A DNA stretch of 64,000 nucleotides from Bryobacteraceae bacterium (GTDB lineage Bacteria; Acidobacteriota; Terriglobia; Bryobacterales; Bryobacteraceae), in contig BPGD01000001.1 in NCBI GenBank assembly GCA_026002855.1, positions 372,001 through 436,000 on the forward strand. Reading direction: 5' to 3'. Of this stretch, positions 25,889 to 35,412 are shown in pieces. The notes under the pieces are model-generated. The model did not search any database, was not told the DNA's origin, and was given only the letters and a program-made list of their open reading frames with translations. Position 1 is the stretch's first letter. Each line of letters opens with the position of its first letter. Both the position numbers and the translations under genes were made by a program.

Positions 25889-27424
25889 TCAGGTGAAAGA
25901 CCAGCCCTTGCGGAACGTGGGCTTCAGATACCTGTTCGCCTCGTTGTTGTTCGTGAAGCGCATTTTCACCGGGTCGTACTCGAGCCTGCCTTCCACCCGG
26001 AGCGCGATCACGCCGAGCAACATCCACTCGGTGAAGGGCGCCGCCACTTCGAAGTTCGAGCAGGCCGGGTCGCCGCCCTTGCAGGCCCGGATCCAGTCGC
26101 GGTAGTGGCCCGGCGAACGGGTGAGCAGCGGCGGCGGGAAGCGATAGTCCTTCATCCTTTCGGCCGGCACCAGCCGCGTCTGCTCGCCATAGGTTCCGGT
26201 AGTGATCATGCCCTTTTCGCCGATGAACAGCGAGCCGTCCGGCGGCGGCATGCGCACCTTATCCGGCTCCTTGCGCATCGCCTCGTATTGCTCATAGTCG
26301 AAGACGCGGCCGACGTAGCCCGTGCGCTGCGGCGGAGGTCCCTGCCGCGGCGGGCCGCCCTGCGCGCCCTGCGTTCTCGCCATGGCGGGATACGGCAGAT
26401 CCCCCAGCCATTCGCCTTCGGGCACGCCGGGGATCTTCGGCGTCTCCTTGCAGCCGTCATACCAGTACAGGGTCACCGGAGGCATGTTGCCGCGCGCCGG
26501 AAATTCGAACTTGATGACCGACCGCTCGGGGAACATGAACGGCGACACGCCTTCCTTCTTGATGCATTCGACGCTGGTGGGCGCGCCGAGCCGCAGCGCC
26601 AGGTTGGGCGCGCCGAGGATGTGACAGGCCATGTCGCCGAGTGCGCCGCAGCCGAAATCGTAAAAGCCGCGCCAGTTGAAGGGCTGGTAGAAATAGCCGC
26701 CGAACCGGTTCGGATAACGCCCCGTGTCCTTGCCCGAGGTGAAGGGACGCATGTCGGCAATGCCCAGCCAGAGATCCCAGTCGAGGGTTTCAGGAACCGG
26801 TTCCTCCGGCGGGATTTCGGTGAGCCCCTGCGGCCAGATCGGGCGGTCCGTCCAGGCGTGCACCTCGCGCACCTCGCCGATCTCGCCCGCCCAGATCATC
26901 TCGGCCACCTGGCGCGTGCCCTCGTTCGAGTAGCCCTGATTGCCCATCTGGGTGGCCACCTTGTATTTGCGCGCGGCCTCCAGCAGTTGGCGCGCCTCCC
27001 AGACGGTGCGCGTCAGCGGCTTCTGCACATAGACATGCTTGCCGCGTTCCATCGCCCACATCGCGCAGATGCCGTGCATGTGGTCGGGCACGCACACGAT
27101 AACGGCGTCGATGTTTTTGTCTTCCTTGTCGAGCATGCGGCGGAAATCCCTGTACTTGGGGACATTCTCGAACCGCTTGAACGTGGCCGCCGCCTGGCGG
27201 TCATCCACGTCGCACAGTGCGACGATGTTCTCCGTCTGCGCGCAGGCGGCGATGTCACTCGACGCCTTGCCGCCCGCGCCGATGGAAGCGATGTTCAGTT
27301 TCTCGTTCGGAGACTTGTATCCGGCGAGTTTTAGGGAAGGGGCGCTGCCGAAGCCGGCAGCCGGCACGGCGCCCGCGAGCACCGTGCCAAGGAAGAAATA
27401 TCTTCGATTGGTTTCCAAAGCCAA
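25889..27424 (-). CDS. Secreted Gfo/Idh/MocA-family oxidoreductase (long form)
   Basis: A 511-residue protein with a twin-arginine-like N-terminus (NRRYFFLGTVLAGA) and the Rossmann start KLNIASIGAGGKASSDIAAC. The EKP-type motif reads VQKPLTRTVWEARQLL (residues about 132-148), and a long C-terminal domain with GCGALGDMACHILGAP follows. This is the long, exported subgroup abundant in Acidobacteria and Planctomycetes, thought to act on glycans or sugar derivatives. No ATG exists near the signal; TTG at 27424 has GGGAG ten bases upstream and is taken as start. It diverges from the UxuA-like gene across a 374-base gap, and a clear terminator follows it. Confidence 0.85.
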   Translation of the reverse strand: MALETNRRYFFLGTVLAGAVPAAGFGSAPSLKLAGYKSPNEKLNIASIGAGGKASSDIAACAQTENIVALCDVDDRQAAATFKRFENVPKYRDFRRMLDKEDKNIDAVIVCVPDHMHGICAMWAMERGKHVYVQKPLTRTVWEARQLLEAARKYKVATQMGNQGYSNEGTRQVAEMIWAGEIGEVREVHAWTDRPIWPQGLTEIPPEEPVPETLDWDLWLGIADMRPFTSGKDTGRYPNRFGGYFYQPFNWRGFYDFGCGALGDMACHILGAPNLALRLGAPTSVECIKKEGVSPFMFPERSVIKFEFPARGNMPPVTLYWYDGCKETPKIPGVPEGEWLGDLPYPAMARTQGAQGGPPRQGPPPQRTGYVGRVFDYEQYEAMRKEPDKVRMPPPDGSLFIGEKGMITTGTYGEQTRLVPAERMKDYRFPPPLLTRSPGHYRDWIRACKGGDPACSNFEVAAPFTEWMLLGVIALRVEGRLEYDPVKMRFTNNNEANRYLKPTFRKGWSFT

Positions 27425-27798
27425 GGCTGTTGAACTCCCGCAAATATCCTATCCGGAATCGGCCTGCCTGCGGGGACGCCGCTGCTGGCAGGTCTCTCCT
27501 GCACAGGCGCAGAAATGCGGAAGCTGGTTTCAGGTTTCATGATCGGAAAGTTGCGCCGGGCCTCCGAAGCGACGGGGGCGGAGATGCCAGGGGCCGTTCG
27601 ACTGAGGTCACTCCCCGGCTGCCTGATGCAGATCCGCGGCGGATGCGCCGCCGCGGGCTCGCCCGTCAGCGTCCGGCACACCGCCGAGTGGCTGGCTTCG
27701 CCGCTCGACAGCGCTGATTGAGCCGCGTCTGCGGCCACGATATGATGCCTCTGATCCGCGCCCGCGCGCGGGCAACCACCGATCCAGGAGGACTCAGG
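27425..27798. other. Divergent intergenic region
   Basis: This stretch separates two divergent secreted sugar-enzyme genes. No gene is supported here. It should hold promoters for both sides; no clear sigma-70 pair or operator repeat was found by eye. Confidence 0.5.
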
Positions 27799-28905
27799 AT
27801 GAACAGCAGCTTCTCGCGGCGCCGCGCCATGCAGGCGGCCGCAATGCTGGCCGCCACACCGCACATCTCCATCGCCGCCCAGGCGCGCAAACGCGCCTGG
27901 CCATTCCAGGAGGGGCCCGATACGCCAAAGCTCTGCCTCGAGATCGCCTGGAACACATTCTCCGAACGCGACCTGCGCCGCATCCGGCAGCTCGGCGTCA
28001 CCCACGTGCTCAGCAGTTGGCCGCGGATCCCCTGGGACGAGGCCGAGCTGCGCGCCAAAATGGAGCGAATCCGCGAGGCGGGCATGACGCTTTCCAACGT
28101 CATGATCGGCGGCTTTACCAACACCATCTATGGCCGGCCCGGGCGCGACGAGGAAATCGAAAAGGTCATCCAGTCCCTCCGCGTGGCGGGCCGCTGCGGC
28201 CTGCCGGTGGTGGAGTACAACTTCTACGCGCACCGTCTTGTGGAGGGCTATTACGAAGAGCTGGGCCGAGGCGGCGCGGGACTCACCGCCTACAGCTACG
28301 ACAAGGTGAAAGACCTGCCGCCGCTTGCGGAAATCGGCGCCCATTCGCTCGATGAGATGTGGAAAAACATCACCTATTTCCTGAAGGCCGTGATCCCGGA
28401 GGCGGAAAAGGCCGGCGTGCGCATGGCGCTGCATCCGAACGACCCGCCGGTGCCGCTGAGCCGGGGCTCCGGACAGATCATGGCGACGCTGGAGGGCTGG
28501 AAGAAGCTGGTCAGCATCGTGCCCAGCCCGTCGAACGGCATCACCTATGACTGCGGGGTGACGAAAGAGCTCGGCGAGGATCCCGTGGAGGTGTTCCGCT
28601 ACTTCATGCAGCGGAAGGCCATCAACCACATGCACTACCGCAACGTGCGCGTGCGCAGGCCGTACGTGGACTACACCGAGGTCTTTCCCGACGAAGGCGA
28701 GGTGGACATGTTTGCCGTGATGAAGGAGGTTGTGCGCCTCGGATACAGCGGAATCATCTACCCGGAACACCCCCGCGCCCTGGACATCGACCGCGAGCGG
28801 CCTGATTTCAAACCCTATTATCCCGGCGGCGGAAGCCACGGCGGTTACGCCTACAACGTCGGCTACGCGCGCGCGATGCTCCAGGCGGCCATGGCCAGCG
28901 TGTAA
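27799..28905 (+). CDS. Mannonate dehydratase-like TIM-barrel protein (UxuA family), exported
   Basis: A 368-residue protein with a Tat-like signal (FSRRRAMQAAAMLAATP). The barrel carries the UxuA-type signatures: VRMALHPNDPPVPLSRG, NHMHYRNVRVRR, FPDEGEVDMFAVMKEV and IIYPEHPRALD, ending YNVGYARAMLQ. In the cytoplasmic family these residues bind a metal and dehydrate D-mannonate to 2-keto-3-deoxygluconate. A signal peptide is unusual for UxuA, so a related exported sugar isomerase or dehydratase is possible. ATG at 27799 follows AGGAGG by seven bases. Neighbouring exported oxidoreductases suggest a shared role in uronic acid or sugar processing. Confidence 0.8.
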   Translation: MNSSFSRRRAMQAAAMLAATPHISIAAQARKRAWPFQEGPDTPKLCLEIAWNTFSERDLRRIRQLGVTHVLSSWPRIPWDEAELRAKMERIREAGMTLSNVMIGGFTNTIYGRPGRDEEIEKVIQSLRVAGRCGLPVVEYNFYAHRLVEGYYEELGRGGAGLTAYSYDKVKDLPPLAEIGAHSLDEMWKNITYFLKAVIPEAEKAGVRMALHPNDPPVPLSRGSGQIMATLEGWKKLVSIVPSPSNGITYDCGVTKELGEDPVEVFRYFMQRKAINHMHYRNVRVRRPYVDYTEVFPDEGEVDMFAVMKEVVRLGYSGIIYPEHPRALDIDRERPDFKPYYPGGGSHGGYAYNVGYARAMLQAAMASV

Positions 28906-28922
28906 ACGACGCAATTTCCCTC

Positions 28923-28947
28923 ACGGGGCCGCCCGCCGCGGCCCTGT
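28923..28947. terminator. Hairpin between convergent genes
   Basis: A 10-base-pair stem (ACGGGGCCGC at 28923-28932 with GCGGCCCTGT at 28938-28947, one G-T pair, 5-base loop) lies in the 60-base gap between two converging genes. No T-run follows on either side. Confidence 0.5.
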
Positions 28948-28965
28948 CCAACGCCTGCTGCGGCC

Positions 28966-30285
28966 CTATAATTTGCTGACTTCCGTCCGCCGCGACCAGA
29001 TTTTCTCGAACGCCTTCACATACTGTTCGATCAGCTCCTCCGCCTCCCCGTGCATCAGCGGCAGGAAAATGTGGGTGGCATTCACCTGCGCATTGCCAGG
29101 CATTTTTTCTGGAATTGTTGGCGGATGGTGCCACCATTTCGCCTCGGAATAGATCTTCATTTTGTGCTGTTCCGGGTAATCCCACACGCTCACGCCCACG
29201 CCCTCGCCCTTCAGCGCCCGCACCAGTTGGTCGCGCGAAAAGCCGGCTTTGGCCGAATCGAGGAACAGCATGTTGGCGTGGTAGTACACCCGCTTCTGGT
29301 CCGGCCGGCAGCGCGGCTCGCTCAGGCCCGGCAACTGGACCAGGCGGTCGTTCAGCTTCCGCACGTTGCGGCGCACGATCTCATTGCGCTCCTCCAGCCC
29401 GCGCAACTGCACGCGCGCCACTGCTGCGGCGAACGGATGCATCCGGTACTTCTGACCGAATCCGGTGCCCTCATAGGCGCGCACCGGGCTGTCTTTGGGA
29501 AACTTCACCGGGTCCTCGTAATGGCCGAAGGCGGCGGCGCGCTCAAAATAGGCGCGCGTCTGATACATCCCCATGCCGCCCTCCACGGTGGGCAGCACCT
29601 TGGACGCCTGGAAGGAGTAAATCCCCATCGCGCCCCACGTTCCCATCGCCCTGCCCTGCATCCAGGCCCCGTGGGCGTGGGCGGCGTCTTCGAGCAAAAT
29701 CAGCCCCTTTTCGCGGCACCAGGCGGCGATGTGGTCCATCTCACAGGGCAGGCCCCAGGAATGCATGACCACGACGGCGCGGGTGCGCGCCGTGAGCTTC
29801 CGCTTCGCGTCTTCGAGATCGAAGCACGCGGTCTTCGGGTCAATGTCGACAAAGGCCGGCACCAACCCGAAAAAACGCATCGCCAGGCAGGTGGAGAAAA
29901 AGGTGTACGACGGCACCATGATTTCGCTGCCCGGCGGCAAATCCAGCGCGAAATACATGGACGTCAGCGCGCTCGATCCGTTCATATGCGCCTTGACGAA
30001 CGGCGATTTCGTGTACTGTTTCCATTCGTTCTCAAAGGCGGGCAACGCGTCATAGAACGTATTTGCCTCAATCAGCTCATGCAGCGCCTGCCGCTCCGCC
30101 GGGCCATAGCGCGGCCAGCGCGTCAGCTCCTTGATCTTTTCGGGCGGGTAGTTGACGCTGGGCGGGCCGCCCAGCGCGGCCAGTCCGGCACGCGGGAAGA
30201 CGAGCCTGGCCGCACCGGCCGCGGCCGCGCTTTTCAATACGAAATTCCGGCGCGTGTCGCCGGAAATACTGTCTTTCTTTTGCAT
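28966..30285 (-). CDS. Tat-exported DegT/DnrJ/EryC1/StrS-family aminotransferase homolog
   Basis: A 439-residue PLP-dependent sugar aminotransferase-type protein. It opens with a Tat signal (DTRRNFVLKSAAAAGAARL). The body has AHMNGSSALTSMYFALDL, VDIDPKT, LLEDAAHAHGA (Asp that contacts the PLP ring) and SFQASKVLPTVEGG with the Schiff-base Lys at residue 229. These intact residues suggest catalysis or at least cofactor binding. Export is odd for a PLP enzyme, although Tat can carry folded, cofactor-loaded proteins. ATG at 30285 follows GAGGAGG. It lies 11 bases after the ceramidase-like gene on the same strand, so the two are probably co-expressed. Confidence 0.85.
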   Translation of the reverse strand: MQKKDSISGDTRRNFVLKSAAAAGAARLVFPRAGLAALGGPPSVNYPPEKIKELTRWPRYGPAERQALHELIEANTFYDALPAFENEWKQYTKSPFVKAHMNGSSALTSMYFALDLPPGSEIMVPSYTFFSTCLAMRFFGLVPAFVDIDPKTACFDLEDAKRKLTARTRAVVVMHSWGLPCEMDHIAAWCREKGLILLEDAAHAHGAWMQGRAMGTWGAMGIYSFQASKVLPTVEGGMGMYQTRAYFERAAAFGHYEDPVKFPKDSPVRAYEGTGFGQKYRMHPFAAAVARVQLRGLEERNEIVRRNVRKLNDRLVQLPGLSEPRCRPDQKRVYYHANMLFLDSAKAGFSRDQLVRALKGEGVGVSVWDYPEQHKMKIYSEAKWWHHPPTIPEKMPGNAQVNATHIFLPLMHGEAEELIEQYVKAFEKIWSRRTEVSKL

Positions 30286-30296
30286 CTCAATCCTCC

Positions 30297-31613
30297 TCAG
30301 GATCCCTGGATTCCGGCCAGCCGGCGGATCGCCTGACGAATTCTTGCCTCGCTGCCCGGCTGCACGTTGGACGCGCCGGGTTCGTACCCGCCGAGGCGGT
30401 AGTCCTCGTCCCGGCACAGATAGCCGGGGCTGATGTCGCCATAGCCCGCGGCGCACACAAACCGGTCCGGCCGCGATGCCTGCGCCTCGCGCTGGAAGGC
30501 AAGCAGCGGTTCGCCCGGCAAAAGAAACAGAAGCGCCGGGCCCATCCCGAGCGCAGCCACGGCCAATGGCCGGCTTCGCCGCGCGAAGGCGGCGGTGATG
30601 GCGCGGCGATAGTCTTCGGTGTCGTTGGCGGCCGCCTCCACCGTGGGCGCGTCCTGCCGCGGCTCCAGCCGCAGCGCTGCGGTGCGCCAGACGAGCTCCG
30701 AGGCCGGCTCGAAAGAGGCCGCCCGGATCGCCCGGCGCATCCCGTCAGCCAGCCGGGCAGCGAGCTCGCGCCGCTGGTCTTCGATGCCCTGGTTGTATTT
30801 GCCCACGGTCACGTCGCCGGCGCAGCCCGTGAAGTAGAGGACCGGACAGCCCATCTCTTTCTCCAACGCGGTGCGCGCGGCTCCGACAAAATCGGCCGAA
30901 ACGCGCCCGTCGCAGCAGAACGTCTGCGGATGGGTCGCATAAAACATGAGGCGCCCGATGGGACCGCGGGCGCCCGCCAGCGTGACACAGCGCAGGTCGC
31001 GGTCCACGTCTCCCTCCGGTAGAGCCGCCAGCTTGGGAGTTTTCGCCGTGCTGCTGAAGCGTGTGACGATGCGCCCATCCACCAGCAGGCGCCGCGCACT
31101 GGCCACGCGTTCCACCGGGGCCAGGCCGACGCCGACCCGCTCAACCGGCTCCAGCCTGTTTACCGCGCGGGCGGCCGCTTCGGCCAGCCGCTCGGAAAGC
31201 AGACCCAGATACCGCGCCGACATCCGCAACGCCCGGGGGCGCGCTTTGAGCAGCAGCGGATAGGCATCCTCCACCACGTACGGGGCCGTGTGTTGATGGA
31301 CCGTATGCAGCCAGACGTTTCTCCGTGACGTGCTGGCCCCGTGGGCAAGCGCCGAGCACAACCTGTCCCAGGTGGCGCCGCCCAGGCCGCACCAGTCGAG
31401 CGCTGCCAGCACCAGCCGCTGTCCGTTGCCTTCCAGGACCATTCCCTTCAGGTGCAGCGGATCCAGCACCTCCCGCACCGGCTCCACCCAGATATTCGGC
31501 TGGCCCAACGGCGGCGTGGCGTCACAATGAAACACCGCCGCGCGCAATCCGGCGGCGCGTCGCGTCCACAGGGCGGCCGAAGCCAACCACTGCCGGCGAG
31601 TCCATCCCGTCAT
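30297..31613 (-). CDS. Neutral/alkaline ceramidase N-terminal domain-like hydrolase
   Basis: A 438-residue protein beginning with TRRQWLASAALWTRRA, a Tat-like but weakly hydrophobic leader. The body resembles the N-terminal domain of neutral/alkaline non-lysosomal ceramidases: DATPPLGQPN, LHLKGMVLEGNGQRLVLAALD, a His-rich metal motif LHTVHQHTAPYV and YATHPQTFCCDGRVSADF. In true ceramidases these His residues bind zinc and the enzyme splits ceramide. Many bacterial proteins carry only this domain, and their substrates are unknown. The C-terminal immunoglobulin-like domain of classical ceramidases is missing. First gene of a pair with the aminotransferase homolog. Confidence 0.72.
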   Translation of the reverse strand: MTGWTRRQWLASAALWTRRAAGLRAAVFHCDATPPLGQPNIWVEPVREVLDPLHLKGMVLEGNGQRLVLAALDWCGLGGATWDRLCSALAHGASTSRRNVWLHTVHQHTAPYVVEDAYPLLLKARPRALRMSARYLGLLSERLAEAAARAVNRLEPVERVGVGLAPVERVASARRLLVDGRIVTRFSSTAKTPKLAALPEGDVDRDLRCVTLAGARGPIGRLMFYATHPQTFCCDGRVSADFVGAARTALEKEMGCPVLYFTGCAGDVTVGKYNQGIEDQRRELAARLADGMRRAIRAASFEPASELVWRTAALRLEPRQDAPTVEAAANDTEDYRRAITAAFARRSRPLAVAALGMGPALLFLLPGEPLLAFQREAQASRPDRFVCAAGYGDISPGYLCRDEDYRLGGYEPGASNVQPGSEARIRQAIRRLAGIQGS

Positions 31614-31827
31614 GCGCCCCTCTGTCAGCCCGGCCAGGAGCTTTTCCTCCCGTGCGCCCTATTGTATGCCGCCGCCGCTGCCGATGCATCTGCCGATGGG
31701 GAAGGCACGGCCCGGACCCGGCAGGTCCGGCATAAAAGCGGAGCAGAACGGCATCACAGCGAGCTCCTGATAGACTGAGTTGGGAGGAGCCTTGGTAAGC
31801 CTCGGGGGAAGGAGAGGGACTTTGAGG

Positions 31828-32763
31828 ATGAAAAAGACTCTTTGCATTCTGGCCGCAGCCGCCATGGTTGGCTTCACCGGCTGCAAGAAGGACACCTCCA
31901 GCGAAGCGCAGACCCAGCAACAGTTGGCTGAAGCGCAGCAGCGCGTGCAAGAGGCCGAACGGCAGGCCGAAGAGGCCCGCCGTCAACTTGAGGAAGCGCA
32001 ACGGCAGGCCGAGCAGGCGCGCCAGCAGCAGGAACTCGAAGAAGCGCGCAGGAAACTCGAACAGGCCCAGCGCCAGGCGGACGCGGCGCGGAAGAAGCTG
32101 GCCGAAGCCCAGCAGAAGGCGGCCCAGACGCAGCAGGCACAGTCTCAGCCTTCTGCCCAGACGCCTGCGGGCGGCCAGGGTCTCGTGCAGTCTTCCGGCG
32201 GCAGCTCGCCCGCCACGGCAACGGTCGCGCCGGCCCCGCCCGCTCCGAAGCCGATCACCGTTCCGGCGGGAACCCCCATCGTGATCCGCACCCTGGCGGC
32301 GCTTTCCACGAAAGACGCCAAAAACGGCGATTCCTTCCGAGCCACCCTGGCTGAGCCGCTTGTGATTGACGGCGTCACCATCGCACCGAGAGGAGCCGAC
32401 GTGGAGGGCGTCATCGTGGAAAGCGACCCTGGCGGCCGTGTCAAAGGCGTGGCCCAGCTTTCGGTGACCCTGCGCCGCATCCACACCGCTGCCGGCGAGG
32501 TGGAGATCCAGACCAGCTCATATGCCACCGAGGCGAAGAGCAGCGTGAAGAAAGACGTGACGCGCGGGGCCATCATGACGGGCGTCGGCGCGGCCATCGG
32601 CGCCATCGCCGGCGGCGGCAAGGGCGCGGCCGTGGGCGCAGGCGTCGGCGCCGGCGCCGGCACGGCCACGGCCATGGCGACGCGCGGCGAACCGGCCACC
32701 ATCCCCGCCGAAACGGTGCTCACCTTCCAGTTGAAGGCGCCGTTCACGGTGACGGTGAAGTAG
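31828..32763 (+). CDS. Lipoprotein with coiled coil and glycine-zipper domain
   Basis: A 311-residue envelope protein. The signal ends in a lipobox (GFTGC, Cys at about residue 19), so the mature protein is lipid-anchored. Residues about 28-110 form a long Gln/Glu/Ala/Arg coiled coil with near-perfect heptads, followed by a Pro/Ala/Ser-rich linker. The C-terminal part has a TPIVIRTLAALSTKDAKNGDSF strand domain and a glycine zipper (GAIMTGVGAAIGAIAGGGKG) then PAETVLTFQLKAP. The coiled coil recalls Lpp-like and Pal-associated proteins, and the zipper may insert in the outer membrane. ATG at 31828 follows GGAGAGG by ten bases. The coiled-coil repeat may be prone to length change. Confidence 0.8.
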   Translation: MKKTLCILAAAAMVGFTGCKKDTSSEAQTQQQLAEAQQRVQEAERQAEEARRQLEEAQRQAEQARQQQELEEARRKLEQAQRQADAARKKLAEAQQKAAQTQQAQSQPSAQTPAGGQGLVQSSGGSSPATATVAPAPPAPKPITVPAGTPIVIRTLAALSTKDAKNGDSFRATLAEPLVIDGVTIAPRGADVEGVIVESDPGGRVKGVAQLSVTLRRIHTAAGEVEIQTSSYATEAKSSVKKDVTRGAIMTGVGAAIGAIAGGGKGAAVGAGVGAGAGTATAMATRGEPATIPAETVLTFQLKAPFTVTVK

Positions 32764-32788
32764 TCTGCGATTCTTTTCGACGCGCCGG

Positions 32789-32818
32789 GATCCGCCGCCT
32801 CAGCCGAGGTGGCGGATC
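32789..32818. terminator. Hairpin at a convergent gene junction
   Basis: Thirteen paired bases (GATCCGCCGCCTC at 32789-32801 with GAGGTGGCGGATC at 32806-32818, one G-T pair, 4-base loop) overlap the 3' end of the dehydrogenase gene and follow the lipoprotein stop by 25 bases. Probably terminates both. Confidence 0.5.
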
Positions 32819-33807
32819 ACCGCGTCAGTAAATTCCCGCGTGGTGGCGGCGCCTCCGACATCACGCGTCAGGTGCTGGCCTTCGGCGTAGGTCGCCATGA
32901 TGGCCCGCTGCAACCGGTCGGCCGCTTCGCTCTCGCCCAGGTGGCGCAGCATCAGGATCGCCGAAGACATCAGCGCCGTCGGATTGGCGACGCCGTGGCC
33001 AGCGATGTCTGGCGCCGATCCGTGCACTGCCTCGAACACCGCGCACTTCTCGCCCATGTTTGCACCGGGCACCACGCCCAGCCCGCCCACCAGCCCTGCA
33101 GCCAGGTCGCTGACGATGTCGCCGTACAGGTTGGGTAGCAGGAGAATGTCGAACGTCTCCGGACGCATCACCAGTTGCATGGCCGCGTTGTCGACGATCA
33201 GCTCGTTGTAAGCGATGTCGGGATACTCGGTGGCCACTTCGCGGCAGCAGCGGATGAAGAGCCCGTCGCTCAGCTTCATGATGTTCGCCTTGTGCACCGC
33301 GGTCACTTTCTTGCGCCGGTTCTTCCGCGCATAGGCGAAGGCGTAGTGAGCGATCCGCAGCGACGCGTAGCGGGTGATGATCTTCAGGCTTTCGACGACG
33401 TCCTTCACCACCTCATGCTCGAGGCCCGAATACAGATCCTCCGTGTTTTCGCGAAAGATCACCATGTCGATGTTGACGTCCTGGAAGCGCGTCTTCAGTC
33501 CGGGCAGCGTGAACACGGGCCGCACGTTGGCGAACAGATCCAGGCGTTTCCGCAGCTCCACGTTGACACTCCGGAAGCCGCCGGCCACGGGCGTCGTCAC
33601 CGGGCCTTTCAGCCCCACACCGGTCCGTTCGAGCGAATCCAGGACATATTGCGGCAGGCTGGAGCCGGTTTTTTCGATGATTTCCGCGTTCAGCTCCACC
33701 GTTTCCCAGTCGATTTTCACACCGGTGGCGTTGACGGCCTCCACCGTTGCCGCCGCCACCTCGGGACCGATGCCGTCCCCGGGAATCAGAGTCACCTTGT
33801 GCGCCAC
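32800..33807 (-). CDS. Isocitrate/isopropylmalate dehydrogenase family, NAD-IDH type
   Basis: A 335-residue beta-decarboxylating dehydrogenase. The N-terminal VTLIPGDGIGPEV, the substrate loop SVNVELRKRLDLFANVRP, FRENTEDLYSGLEHEV, the Lys/Tyr catalytic region around KVTAVHKANIMKLSDGLF, and the metal site NLYGDIVSDLAAGLVGGLG are all present. The Ser-x-Asn...Arg pattern and the ENTEDLY loop favour isocitrate (NAD-type) over 3-isopropylmalate, but homoisocitrate or another relative cannot be excluded. The start is GTG at 33807, 45 bases from the divergent purH start. A single gene of this family with no leu genes nearby supports a citric-acid-cycle role. Confidence 0.85.
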   Translation of the reverse strand: MAHKVTLIPGDGIGPEVAAATVEAVNATGVKIDWETVELNAEIIEKTGSSLPQYVLDSLERTGVGLKGPVTTPVAGGFRSVNVELRKRLDLFANVRPVFTLPGLKTRFQDVNIDMVIFRENTEDLYSGLEHEVVKDVVESLKIITRYASLRIAHYAFAYARKNRRKKVTAVHKANIMKLSDGLFIRCCREVATEYPDIAYNELIVDNAAMQLVMRPETFDILLLPNLYGDIVSDLAAGLVGGLGVVPGANMGEKCAVFEAVHGSAPDIAGHGVANPTALMSSAILMLRHLGESEAADRLQRAIMATYAEGQHLTRDVGGAATTREFTDAVIRHLG

Positions 33808-33852
33808 GCTCTCATGGTAACAGGGGCCGCGTGAATGGCAGAATGAAGGGTC

Positions 33853-35409
33853 ATGGCCAAAATCCAGCGCGCCCTCCTCAGTGTGACCGACAAGACCGGA
33901 CTCGCCGGCTTCGCCCGCGGCCTGGCCGCGTTCGGCTGCGAACTGATCTCCACCGGCGGCACCGCCCGCCTGCTGCGTGAAGCGGGCCTCGCCGTGCGGG
34001 ATGTGAGTGAGGTGACCGGATTCCCGGAGATCCTTGACGGCCGGGTGAAGACCATCCATCCGGTGATCGCCGCCGGCATCCTCGCCCGCCGCAGCGTCCC
34101 CGGCCACAGGGCCGCGCTCGCAGAGCACGGCATCGCGACCATCGACATGGTAGTCGTCAACCTCTATGCCTTTGAGAAGGCCGCCGCGCGGCAGGACGCG
34201 TCCATCGAAGAACTCATCGAGAACATCGACATCGGCGGGCCGACGCTGATCCGCGCCGCAGCGAAGAACTTCCAGGACGTCGCCGTCGTCACTTCGCCCG
34301 ATGACTATGATTCCATCCTCGAAGAGATGCAGACAGGCGGCGGCTCGCTGAGCCTGCGCACGCATTGGACCCTGGCGCGCAAGGCCTTCGCGCGAACGGC
34401 AGAGTATGATGCCGCCATCACCGCGCGGCTGGCCTCCATCGAAGTCGAAGAAACCGGCCTGATGGATCGCCCTTCTGAACTGCCTGCCGCGCTGCACCTT
34501 CTGCTGCCGCGCCGCCAGCAACTGAGATACGGCGAGAACCCGCATCAGAAGGCGGCGCTCTATGCACGCGGCGCCGAGGGCGTGGCCAACGCCGCGCAGC
34601 TCCATGGCAAGGAGCTCAGCTTCAACAATCTGGTGGACCTGGACGCTGCCTGGCAGCTCGTGTGCGAATTCGAACGTCCGGCGGCGGTCATCATCAAGCA
34701 CACCAACCCGTGCGGCTGCGCCGAGCAGGAGACGCTGGCCGAGGCCTACCGCCGCGCCTATGAGGCGGACCCCGTCTCCGCCTTCGGCGGCGTGCTCGCC
34801 TTCAACCGCGAGGTGGACGCCGAAACCGCCCACGAGGTCTCAAAGCTGTTCGTCGAGGCCATCGCCGCGCCTGCTTATTCCGCGGAGGCGCTCGACGTGT
34901 TGCGCGCAAAGAAGAACCTGCGCCTCGTCGTGGTGCAGGGGGGCGTCGGCAACGCTCTGGTACTGCGCTCGATCACCGGAGGCGTTCTGGCACAGACGCC
35001 GGATCTGCTCACGCTGGACCGCGCCGCGCTGCGCGTGGTGACCGAACGCCGGCCCACCCAAGAGGAGATGGCCGCGCTTGAATTCGCCTGGAAGGTGTGC
35101 AAGCACGTCAAGTCCAACGCCATCGTCTACGCGCGCCGCGGACAACTGCTCAGCGCCGGAGCGGGCCAGATGAGCCGCGTCTTCTCCGCCGAGATCGGCG
35201 CCCGGAAATCCGTGCTGCCGCTGGAGGGCTGCGTAGCCGCCTCCGATGCGTTCTTTCCGTTCCCCGACGGGCTGGAAGTGGTTGCCTCACATGGCGCCAC
35301 CGCGGTCATTCAGCCCGGCGGATCCGTGAAGGATGATGAGGTGATCGCCGCGGCCAACCGGCTGGGCGTGGCGATGGTGTTCACCGGCATCCGCCACTTC
35401 CGCCACTGA
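33853..35409 (+). CDS. purH: Bifunctional AICAR formyltransferase/IMP cyclohydrolase
   Basis: A 518-residue purine enzyme doing the last two steps to IMP. The N-terminal cyclohydrolase part has [41 protein letters not shown] and [16 protein letters not shown]. The C-terminal formyltransferase part has [13 protein letters not shown], the catalytic KHTNPCGCA motif and [14 protein letters not shown], and ends [28 protein letters not shown] as expected. Length is normal. It diverges from the dehydrogenase gene and ends 4 bases from the vapC-like stop. Confidence 0.97.
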   Translation: MAKIQRALLSVTDKTGLAGFARGLAAFGCELISTGGTARLLREAGLAVRDVSEVTGFPEILDGRVKTIHPVIAAGILARRSVPGHRAALAEHGIATIDMVVVNLYAFEKAAARQDASIEELIENIDIGGPTLIRAAAKNFQDVAVVTSPDDYDSILEEMQTGGGSLSLRTHWTLARKAFARTAEYDAAITARLASIEVEETGLMDRPSELPAALHLLLPRRQQLRYGENPHQKAALYARGAEGVANAAQLHGKELSFNNLVDLDAAWQLVCEFERPAAVIIKHTNPCGCAEQETLAEAYRRAYEADPVSAFGGVLAFNREVDAETAHEVSKLFVEAIAAPAYSAEALDVLRAKKNLRLVVVQGGVGNALVLRSITGGVLAQTPDLLTLDRAALRVVTERRPTQEEMAALEFAWKVCKHVKSNAIVYARRGQLLSAGAGQMSRVFSAEIGARKSVLPLEGCVAASDAFFPFPDGLEVVASHGATAVIQPGGSVKDDEVIAAANRLGVAMVFTGIRHFRH

Positions 35410-35412
35410 GGT

